From NCBI GenBank assembly GCA_033722075.1, contig JAWVZU010000005.1, forward strand, positions 1-38,791: a stretch of DNA of 38,791 nt, written 5' to 3'. Positions 15,572-22,525 of this stretch are shown here, in pieces; the first letter of the stretch is position 1, and every line of letters begins with the position of its first letter. The stretch comes from JAWVZU01 sp033722075. Its GTDB lineage: Bacteria > Pseudomonadota > Gammaproteobacteria > Xanthomonadales > SZUA-38. Under the pieces are notes generated by a model. The model was not told the DNA's origin and made no database searches. It saw only the letters and a list, made by a program, of their open reading frames with translations. A program made the position numbers and the translations under genes.

Positions 15572-17836
15572 ATGAGTGACACTCCGCCCGTTGGCACTCC
15601 GCCCGTTGGCACCCAAGGCCAGCCGTCCAAATCGGACCGGTTGATCGGCGAATGCCGCCGGATCATGGAAGAGGCGTTGATCTCCTGGACCGGGCCGGCC
15701 TTTACCGCGACCTGCGACTACCTGTTCAACAAGGCGGAAACTGCGCAGAGCACCGAGCAGCAGAATCGGATGCTGGCGGTGGTCAATATCCTGAAGAAGC
15801 GGCAGGAGAAATTCAGCGAACAGCTGGTCGCGGCCCTGGGGCGCAGTTTCCAGACCGGAATGGACCGGGCCGGAGCCTTTGGCGGTTCGGCAGGATCGAC
15901 GGACGGGGAACTGTCGCTGGTCGAGGAAGAGGAGCTCGAACAGTCTCTTGCCATCAACGACATGGCCAACAAGGCGGAGCTGAGGTACACACGTCCCATT
16001 CATGCTCTCAACCAGCGCTTGACGGTCCTCAATCGGGGACGGCCCGTGACCTCGGAAACCAACCCGGTGGGGCCGCGCCAGCTTGGGCGTGCGCTGCAGT
16101 CGGCATGCCAGTGCCTGGAGCTGGAGTCTGCTTTCCAGGTCGTACTGTTCAAGGCGTTCGACCGAATCCTGCTCAAGCAGCTGGGGGAGTGCTACGAGTC
16201 GCTCAACAAGCTCTTTGTCGACGCCGGCATCCTGCCCAACATCAAGTTTGAAGCCAAGAAGACGTCCACCGCACCGAAGGCGCCCTCCGACGAAGAAAAA
16301 GAGGTTGACCCGGGCGAGGCTGAGGCCAAGCAAACCAAGGGCAGGGAACCCCCGTCGGACGGGCGTCGGTCGAGGTCCGGTGAATCCCGCTCCGAAACGG
16401 GCAGTCTGACCCGTGAAGTCCGTGAAGAATCAGCAGAACTCATCGGCCGGATTCGCAATCTCATGGAGCGCGTCGGAAACCGCCACGCGACGGCGGGGCC
16501 CGACCGGCCGGCGGCTGAACCGGCGGAAATCGACTCTGCCCTTGGCGACATCCAGGGACAACTCAAGGGCAGCCGGCAAGGCCTGGATTCAACGGCCATT
16601 CGCCGCCGACTCGACCACTTGCTGTCCAACCACCAACGTGGACTCAACGCCGAGCAGGCGCAAACCGTCGAGTTGATGGGCATGATCTATGACTATGTTC
16701 GCGACGAGATCCAGGCGAAACCGGTCGCCGGCCTGCTGGAGCAGATGCAGATACCGATGCTCCGGGTGGCGATGGCCGACCAGGCATTTCTCGAGGACTC
16801 GGAACATCCCGCGCGCCAGTTTTTCAATACGATCGCGGACGCCGGCGACCTGTGGATGGACGACAACCCGGAGGATTCGGCGACTTTCCAGAAGATCGGA
16901 GATGCGGTCAATACGGTCCTCAGTGAATACGAAGGCGATGTCGGCCTGTTCCGGGGTCTGGCTGAGGATCTCGAAAAGCACATTGCGCTGCTGAGCCGAC
17001 GTGCCCAGGCGGCGGAGAAACGTCATGTCCAGGCGCGCCAGGGCCAGGAAAAGCTGGCCATCGCCCGCGAGTCCGCGCAGCAGGCGATCAATGGGCTGGT
17101 CGAGCGCTACAACCCGCCGGAATTCACCCGTACTTTGCTGACCGGGGGCTGGAACGATTATCTGGCGCTGCTGCACCTGCGGCACGGTGAAGACAGCGAG
17201 GCCTGGAAGGAAGGGTTGTCGACTGCGAAATATCTGGCCGTTGCCCTGCAGGGACGTATCCCTGCCGCCATGGCGGACCGGATGCGGGGCCAGCTGGAGT
17301 CGGTGAGCAAGGCGGTCGCTTCCGGCCTCAGCCAGGTCGGCTACGGTCAACAGGATATCGAAGGTGTCCTGGATCGTGTCGAGGAGGGCGTCGCCTGGGC
17401 AGCCGATCAGGATCGATCAAAGCCGCAGCCGGCAGAAATCCAGGAGTCCGCGCCGGTATTCGCACATGAGGGCAAGGCCGAGACCCGGGTCAAGTCCCTG
17501 AAAGCCGCCGAGGCAGAACTCAGTGAAACGGAAAAGCAACAGCTGGCTCGACTCCGGCTGACGCCCTTCGGCACCTGGTTTGAATTGCAGCTGGAGGCGT
17601 CCGGCCCGTGGGTCAAACGCAAGATCTCCTGGTACAGTCCCGTCAGCGGTCACTGCCTGATGGTCAACAATCATGGCCAGCCGGAAGAGCTGGATCTGGT
17701 CAAGCTGGCCAAGTTGATGGCGGCCGGCCGGGCCAGGCGACATGAGAAGGAATCTAAGCCGCTGCTGGACCGCGCACTGGGCGCAGTCTTCCGCCAGCTC
17801 AAGCGCATGGCAGGCGGCACGGGGGAAGCGGAATGA
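15572..17836 (+). CDS. DUF1631 family protein
   Basis: 754 residues. I recognise it as a DUF1631 protein by the N-terminal IGECRRIMEEAL, the AINDMANKAELRYTRPIHALNQRL block, the central VAGLLEQMQIPMLRVAMADQAFLEDSEHPARQF segment (read in pieces) and the C-terminal LTPFGTWFELQ...RKISWYSPVSGHCLMVN. No signal peptide or membrane helix is seen, so it should be cytoplasmic. Residues about 225-320 are highly charged and low complexity, likely a flexible linker, and 490-520 could be coiled coil. The C-terminal block resembles a small beta domain. No biochemical function is established for the family to my knowledge. It is followed after 22 bases by a PilZ gene, which suggests a link to c-di-GMP signalling. 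Confidence 0.88.
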   Translation: MSDTPPVGTPPVGTQGQPSKSDRLIGECRRIMEEALISWTGPAFTATCDYLFNKAETAQSTEQQNRMLAVVNILKKRQEKFSEQLVAALGRSFQTGMDRAGAFGGSAGSTDGELSLVEEEELEQSLAINDMANKAELRYTRPIHALNQRLTVLNRGRPVTSETNPVGPRQLGRALQSACQCLELESAFQVVLFKAFDRILLKQLGECYESLNKLFVDAGILPNIKFEAKKTSTAPKAPSDEEKEVDPGEAEAKQTKGREPPSDGRRSRSGESRSETGSLTREVREESAELIGRIRNLMERVGNRHATAGPDRPAAEPAEIDSALGDIQGQLKGSRQGLDSTAIRRRLDHLLSNHQRGLNAEQAQTVELMGMIYDYVRDEIQAKPVAGLLEQMQIPMLRVAMADQAFLEDSEHPARQFFNTIADAGDLWMDDNPEDSATFQKIGDAVNTVLSEYEGDVGLFRGLAEDLEKHIALLSRRAQAAEKRHVQARQGQEKLAIARESAQQAINGLVERYNPPEFTRTLLTGGWNDYLALLHLRHGEDSEAWKEGLSTAKYLAVALQGRIPAAMADRMRGQLESVSKAVASGLSQVGYGQQDIEGVLDRVEEGVAWAADQDRSKPQPAEIQESAPVFAHEGKAETRVKSLKAAEAELSETEKQQLARLRLTPFGTWFELQLEASGPWVKRKISWYSPVSGHCLMVNNHGQPEELDLVKLAKLMAAGRARRHEKESKPLLDRALGAVFRQLKRMAGGTGEAE
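15581..15612 (+). repeat. 15-bp tandem repeat, 2.1 copies, in DUF1631 gene
   Basis: The unit actccgcccgttggc occurs at 15581-15595 and 15596-15610 without mismatch, followed by the first two bases of a third copy. It encodes the N-terminal TPPVGTPPVGT. Being in multiples of three, copy changes would not shift the frame. Confidence 0.9.
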
Positions 17837-17858
17837 AAAAAAGAGCGGAGGCCGAGCT

Positions 17859-18191
17859 ATGAGTGGTGCACACCGAAGACGCTATCCGCGGGTGGATGTG
17901 GACGAACCGGTCGTGGTCTACGACGTCGTTGAAGATCGCGAAATCGGAACCATCGGAAACATCTCCAGCCACGGACTCATGCTGATCGGCTCGGAATCGA
18001 TCGAGGCGGAGCGGCTGATGCAGCTGGAATTCACGCTCGATCATGAGGGTGAGGCGCGTCCCATCCGGGTCGGCGCACAGGCGCTTTGGTGTGCCCCCGC
18101 CAATGTGCCCGATCGCTTCTGGACCGGCTTCGAGATCGTGGACATTTCCGAAGATGACGAGGCATTTCTCAGCCTCGTTGCCACCGAGTAA
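17859..18191 (+). CDS. PilZ domain c-di-GMP-binding protein
   Basis: 110 residues. The start is the ATG at 17859, with GGAG at 17846-17849 as ribosome binding site; upstream in-frame codons lie inside the DUF1631 gene and add no domain. The protein is a single PilZ domain: RxxxR in RRYPR at residues 6-10, and NxSxxG in NISSHG about 30 residues later. Both c-di-GMP-binding motifs are intact, so binding is likely. As a lone PilZ domain it presumably acts by contacting a partner; the DUF1631 protein encoded just upstream is the obvious candidate. Its stop lies 37 bases from the convergent GTPase stop. Confidence 0.92.
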   Translation: MSGAHRRRYPRVDVDEPVVVYDVVEDREIGTIGNISSHGLMLIGSESIEAERLMQLEFTLDHEGEARPIRVGAQALWCAPANVPDRFWTGFEIVDISEDDEAFLSLVATE

Positions 18192-18212
18192 CGTCACGCT
18201 CCGAACCGGACT

Positions 18213-18228
18213 GCGGGTCGCAGCCCGC
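18213..18228. terminator. Weak hairpin between convergent PilZ and GTPase genes
   Basis: GCGGG (18213-18217) and CCCGC (18224-18228) can pair around a six-base loop, in the 37-base convergent gap. An alternative CTGCG/CGCAG stem overlaps it. No T run follows on either strand, so termination is uncertain. Confidence 0.3.
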
Positions 18229-19515
18229 CTATCGTTCCTTGATGCGCTCCAGGATCTCGGCGCGGGCATCGGCCAGGATCGAATTCCGATCCAGCCGATC
18301 GAGGATCTGGCGCACGACCCGCTTGGGACCCGCCTCTCCCCACGATTTGCCGCGGACCAGGTACGCTTCGGCGGCTCGCCCGACCAGATACGTGGCGTAG
18401 TAGGCAAGCGCGCCCTGCGCTCCGGCGGTTACCGCAATCGACAGGCCGGCGCTGACGCCCTTCAGCGCGCTGGACACCAGGTGTACGCCCCAGACAGCGC
18501 CCATCAGGGCGGCGAGCTGGGCCACGATGGTGGCAATCAGGCGGCCCGATTCCCGGCGCGTCATCGGCAACCCGTAGACCTGGCTCAGATGCTTGACCAG
18601 GGCCACGTCCACCGCCGCCGCCGCGAGCAGGTCGGCCACCGGAATCGGATTCAGCGCAACAGTGACCCCCTTGGTCAGGCTGTAGGTGCGGACCACTTTT
18701 TCAGCCAGTTCACGGCGAACGTCGGCAATTCGTCGTGCGACCTCGTCGCTCAGGCGGCCGGCAAACAGGGCGGCGTTGAGGGCTGAAAGGGTTTTCCCCT
18801 CCGCCTCCATGATCTCCCAGATCCGCTTCCTGAGGTCTTCCAGCCGAGGTTCCCGGGGGCGCTCCGATTCCGTCTCCCGGCCGCTTTCGTCAACCCGCAC
18901 GACCTTCTGGGGTCTGGGGTCCGCGGCTGCCGCAATCACATTGTCCGGCGTGACGAATTCAGCAACATGCCGTTGCAGTGCTTCGAGCAGCAGGGCGAGC
19001 TCGTCGCTGGTGTAGCGGTCGGCCTTGTTCAAAACCAGGATGACCGGCGTGCGCTGGGCGGCGATTGTCTTCAGCGCCGACGCTTCGCTGGCCGTGAGGT
19101 CCCCCTCCACCACGAACAGGATGAGATCCGAGCGCTGGGCGATTTCGAGCGCCATTTTCTCGCGTGCCTCCCCGTCCAGTTCGTTGATGCCGGGCGTATC
19201 GATCAGGTGCACTCCGCCGCATTCGCGGTCCTCCCAATGCGCAATCGCGCTGCGTCGGGTCGCGCCGTGCAGCGGGCTGACAAGGAACTCGTCGCGCCCG
19301 ATGAGGGCGTTCAGCAGCGACGACTTTCCTACGCTGACCTTGCCGACCACGGCAATGTGGAGGTCCCCCCGGTTCAATTTGCCGATCATCGCCTCGATCT
19401 GCTCGAAATCGGAGCGCAGGTCGGCCCTCACTTCCTCGGGGATACGCGCGTCCGCAAGCAGTTGGCGGAGCGAATCGGCCGCCTGGAGCAGATCCTGTTC
19501 CGATTTATTGCCCAC
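18229..19515 (-). CDS. GTPase with C-terminal DUF697-type membrane domain (second of pair)
   Basis: 428 residues. An Era/TrmE-like G domain occupies about 52-240: G1 GKVSVGKS at 58-65, a G2 candidate in GATRRS, G3 DTPG at 106-109 and G4 NKAD at 163-166. A helical stretch (about 245-285) precedes a hydrophobic DUF697-type region (about 285-400), with KGVTVALNPIPVADLLAAAAVDVALV and two further apolar segments that could insert in the membrane. No signal peptide. Its start overlaps the end of the upstream paralogous GTPase gene by 11 bases, so the two are translationally coupled. The proteins share the same domain order, which suggests gene duplication and perhaps heteromer formation. The biological role is unknown. 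Confidence 0.88.
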   Translation of the reverse strand: MGNKSEQDLLQAADSLRQLLADARIPEEVRADLRSDFEQIEAMIGKLNRGDLHIAVVGKVSVGKSSLLNALIGRDEFLVSPLHGATRRSAIAHWEDRECGGVHLIDTPGINELDGEAREKMALEIAQRSDLILFVVEGDLTASEASALKTIAAQRTPVILVLNKADRYTSDELALLLEALQRHVAEFVTPDNVIAAAADPRPQKVVRVDESGRETESERPREPRLEDLRKRIWEIMEAEGKTLSALNAALFAGRLSDEVARRIADVRRELAEKVVRTYSLTKGVTVALNPIPVADLLAAAAVDVALVKHLSQVYGLPMTRRESGRLIATIVAQLAALMGAVWGVHLVSSALKGVSAGLSIAVTAGAQGALAYYATYLVGRAAEAYLVRGKSWGEAGPKRVVRQILDRLDRNSILADARAEILERIKER

Positions 19516-20980
19516 GGTCTTTCCAGTGCTTCAATGCCAGGCCGGCCAGCTGGCGGGTTCGTTCCGGCGACTTCTCCAGGAGACGTTTTTCGAAATGCTC
19601 TACCGTCTGCTCGGGTTTCAGGGCGCCGTGCTCGTGCAGGGCCTGGGCCACGGCCCGGCCCAGCGAGTCGAAGATCATCCCGTAGGCCACGGCATGAACG
19701 AGACCACCCGCTACCGTGCCCAGGCCGGGGAACGCCTTGAGACCATTTCCGGCAACGGCCAGGACGACTGCGGTCGTTCGTCGGACGCGTCCGCCCGCCA
19801 GGGTCAGGAAGCGGTCCAGGTCGATCTCCCGCACTGATACATCGTACAGACGGCAAAGGTCGTGGATCAGCTTGCTGGCAAGGGCGCCCTGGATGACCAG
19901 GTCGGAGCCGGGCGTCAGGGCGGCCAGCGCGCCGATGATCGCTCGCCGTGCATATTTTTCGACCAGATGCTCGGCTGCCCGGGACCGGTAGCGGTTTTCC
20001 GCCTCGGCCAGTTTTCTCGCCGAGAGCTGCAGTGCCGACCGGGCGTGCCGTTCGCGAAGATCCTCGCGCCGTTCTCCGGTCATGACCGTCTCTATTGCAG
20101 CAATCAGGGCGGCGACGCGCGGTTCTCGGTCCCGCGCTTCGATGCTCTCGCTGCCGTCCGAATCGACCACCACGATTTCCTCTCGCCCACCGGCGCTCAC
20201 CGGGACGACCTCCAGGGCGGTCTCCGCGGGTATGGTTTCGGCGAGGCGCGTTCGAATGCTCGCCAGTTCTTCATCCGAGTACCGATCCGCCTTGTTCAGC
20301 GCAACCACCAGCGGCTTGCGGAACTCGGTCAGGCGGACCAGTTCGGCGTGCTGATCGCGGGTCAGGTCGCCCTCGGCGACGTAGATCACCAGGTGCGCGC
20401 GCAGGGCCTCATCGCGCGCCGCGTCGCTCAGATTGCGTGTTTCCTCGTGACCAAAACCCGGGAGGTCGACCAGGCGGATCGGCACGCCGTCCGGCGGCTG
20501 CCATTCGAAAACTCGAATCTCGCGGGTGGTTCCGCCGCGCGGGTCACTGGTTTGCCGCGCATCGGGCGCCAGGGCGTTGATCAGGGCGCTCTTGCCGGCG
20601 CTGGCCTCACCGAACATCGCCAGGTAAAGCGAGTCAGCGCCACTGCGTTGATCCAGTTCCTCGAGCTCGGCCTGGGCGCCCTCGACCTGCACCCCGCGCT
20701 CGCCACTGCGGTTGAGCCGGGATTCGAGCGTTTCCCGGGTCAGGGGCGTCTCGTCATCGCGACGCCTGGCAGGCCTGCCGAGGACAAGACGCAGCACGAA
20801 CCAGCCGAGGAAAGCGGCAACGATGATGAGGAAGGCAAGGTAGAGGCCAACGGCCCAGGGTGCGACCTGGTCCAGGCGCTCCCAGATGGAAAGCACCGTA
20901 TCGGTGGCAACCAGGATCGCCACGAGGACCGCGACGACGACCACCGTTGCGACGATCGCAACCAGCAGGCGAATCGGCAT
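19505..20980 (-). CDS. Membrane-anchored GTPase with DUF697-type domain (first of pair)
   Basis: 491 residues from the ATG at 20980; the frame is open much further upstream, but that part is a shadow of the HD-GYP gene. Two N-terminal membrane helices (about 4-28 and 42-66) form a hairpin. The G domain follows: G1 GEASAGKS at 124-131, the GGTTRE segment for G2, G3 DLPG at 172-175 and G4 NKAD at 229-232. An inserted acidic loop (EEIVVVDSDGSESIEARD) comes before the helical linker. The DUF697-type C-terminal region includes ALTPGSDLVIQGALASKLIHDL. The Asp-Leu instead of Asp-Thr in G3 differs from its paralogue. It starts 8 bases after the HD-GYP gene. A GTP-dependent membrane role is inferred; no function is known. 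Confidence 0.88.
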   Translation of the reverse strand: MPIRLLVAIVATVVVVAVLVAILVATDTVLSIWERLDQVAPWAVGLYLAFLIIVAAFLGWFVLRLVLGRPARRRDDETPLTRETLESRLNRSGERGVQVEGAQAELEELDQRSGADSLYLAMFGEASAGKSALINALAPDARQTSDPRGGTTREIRVFEWQPPDGVPIRLVDLPGFGHEETRNLSDAARDEALRAHLVIYVAEGDLTRDQHAELVRLTEFRKPLVVALNKADRYSDEELASIRTRLAETIPAETALEVVPVSAGGREEIVVVDSDGSESIEARDREPRVAALIAAIETVMTGERREDLRERHARSALQLSARKLAEAENRYRSRAAEHLVEKYARRAIIGALAALTPGSDLVIQGALASKLIHDLCRLYDVSVREIDLDRFLTLAGGRVRRTTAVVLAVAGNGLKAFPGLGTVAGGLVHAVAYGMIFDSLGRAVAQALHEHGALKPEQTVEHFEKRLLEKSPERTRQLAGLALKHWKDRGQ

Positions 20981-20988
20981 TCCGGGTT

Positions 20989-22446
20989 TCACCGGAAGGC
21001 GAGCTTCTTCCAGTTCCAGCTCTTGGAGGTCTCCGCGGCGATGAGCTGGTCCATGTTCAGACCATAGTCGCCTGCCTGCACTGCCCGGCTGATCGAGACC
21101 GGCTCGTCGGAGCGCCCATCGTTGTGTTCTTTCAGGTTGATCCGCCTGGGGGGATCGATTGGACACTTGTTGCGATCCAGCACCATCAGCACCTCCGGTT
21201 GCAGACGTTGCCCGAAGTTCTGCGCCATGACCATGGCGACTTCCCCGGTATTCAGCTCCACGAGTGTTCCCGTCGGGTACAGGCCGATGGCCTGGATGAA
21301 CTCGTCCACGAGCTGCCCCTGGAACTGGGAGTCGCGCTGGGAATAGAAGAAATCTATGGCCTGCGCAGTCGAGCAGATTCTCGGAGTATAGGGCTTCACG
21401 CTGGTCATCGCATCGTAGCAATCGATCATGCCGGCGATGCGCCCCAGCAGGGGGATCTGGTCGCCGCTGAGGCCGTTGGGGTAGCCCGTGCCGTCGAACC
21501 GCTCATGGTGGGTATGCACGATCTCGATCACGTCGTCATCCATGCCCACGCAGCGGTCCAGCAGCTGGACACCCAGCGTCACGTGCTCCTTGAGCTTGAG
21601 GAGGTCGTCCTCCGGTAAGGGGCCCGGCTTCTCCAGCAACGGCTTCGGCAGCTGGGCCTTGCCGATCTCGCAAAGCAGGGCGCCGAGTGCGAGCTTCTGC
21701 ATCTGCGGCTCGTGCAGCCCCATGTGACGGGCGATTGCGACGGCTAGGATCGATGAGCGAACCGAGTGCGCGTAGGCATAGCGGTCCTTGTCCTTCAGTT
21801 TCCCCAGCCACACCAGGGCATCCGGATGGCGGATGATCGAATCGACCAGTTTGCCCGTTGCCTGGCGCACGGAGGTGACGTTCAATCCCCGCCCGACCCG
21901 CACATCGTCGACCATCTGGCTGACCGACCGGCTCAGGTCCCGGTGGATGGTGACTGCCTTGCGCAGTTCCTTCTGCATCGCCTTCGGCGGCTTGTAGCGG
22001 TCATGCCTGATCTGGATCGGGACGGCCTTGATTTCGCTGCGCGGCGTCCGCTCCGAGGCCGCGTGGGCCTGCACCGCGGAAGGCGGCACGGTTTCCTTGC
22101 CCGGCGGGGTGGGGGCTGCCTCGGGCGCCGTTTTCCTCTCGGGCTTCTTCTCCGGCTTCTTCTCGGGCTCAGGCTTTGGACGCGGCGGGGGGGTGATGTC
22201 GACCGTTTTCGGCGCGTCGACCTTCCACTTCCGTTCCGCTAACCGGTCTTCGGTCGGCGGCAGTCCCCGCAGCACGTCGATATAGACGTAATTGCAGTAT
22301 TTCCGGAGCTTCCGGATTTCCTCATCCTCGCGGATGAGAAACCCCTGGAAGGGAAACGGCGTCGACAGCCATGGCCGATCGAGGGCACAGACGTACATGC
22401 CCTTGACCAGTTCATCAACTTCGACCTGAACCTGTTCGATTCGCAT
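20989..22446 (-). CDS. DUF3391/HD-GYP protein with altered HD motif (CE instead of HD)
   Basis: 485 residues. The N-terminal 1-62 resembles DUF3391 (MRIEQVQVEVDELVKGMYVC, then KYCNYVYIDVLRG). Residues 82-130 are a Pro/Lys/Glu-rich linker. The HD-GYP domain spans about 220-400: H227, H288, HHERFDGTGYP at 313-323 and IDCYDAMTS with D345 are kept. The HDxGK metal motif, however, reads CEIGK (C259, E260), and the codons TGC GAG are clear in the sequence. HD-GYP enzymes are iron- or manganese-dependent c-di-GMP phosphodiesterases; loss of both residues of the dyad predicts reduced or no hydrolysis, while the GYP loop may still bind ligand or partner. It is the first gene of a three-gene operon with two membrane GTPases and is divergent from the propeller kinase. 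Confidence 0.9.
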   Translation of the reverse strand: MRIEQVQVEVDELVKGMYVCALDRPWLSTPFPFQGFLIREDEEIRKLRKYCNYVYIDVLRGLPPTEDRLAERKWKVDAPKTVDITPPPRPKPEPEKKPEKKPERKTAPEAAPTPPGKETVPPSAVQAHAASERTPRSEIKAVPIQIRHDRYKPPKAMQKELRKAVTIHRDLSRSVSQMVDDVRVGRGLNVTSVRQATGKLVDSIIRHPDALVWLGKLKDKDRYAYAHSVRSSILAVAIARHMGLHEPQMQKLALGALLCEIGKAQLPKPLLEKPGPLPEDDLLKLKEHVTLGVQLLDRCVGMDDDVIEIVHTHHERFDGTGYPNGLSGDQIPLLGRIAGMIDCYDAMTSVKPYTPRICSTAQAIDFFYSQRDSQFQGQLVDEFIQAIGLYPTGTLVELNTGEVAMVMAQNFGQRLQPEVLMVLDRNKCPIDPPRRINLKEHNDGRSDEPVSISRAVQAGDYGLNMDQLIAAETSKSWNWKKLAFR

Positions 22447-22474
22447 GGGAGTGGCGCACTTTTTTGCGAATACG

Positions 22475-22519
22475 ATTGTAGCGCGCCTTTCACGCCTGGA
22501 ACGGGAAGCGTGTCACAAT
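22475..22519. promoter_or_regulatory. Divergent promoter region of HD-GYP operon and propeller kinase
   Basis: Only 79 bases separate the two starts. On the minus strand TACAAT (22480-22475) is a good -10, 28 bases before the HD-GYP ATG. On the plus strand TGTCACAAT (22511-22519) is an extended -10 six bases before the kinase ATG, again suggesting a leaderless message. Clear -35 boxes are not seen. An imperfect operator-like CACGC-N12-GCGTG (22491-22512) lies between the two -10 elements. Confidence 0.4.
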
Positions 22520-22525
22520 TCCGAC

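Noticed and set aside
20981..21421. N-terminal extension of the first GTPase
   Set aside because: It overlaps the HD-GYP coding sequence on the same strand and shows no family similarity; ATG 20980 begins a membrane helix.
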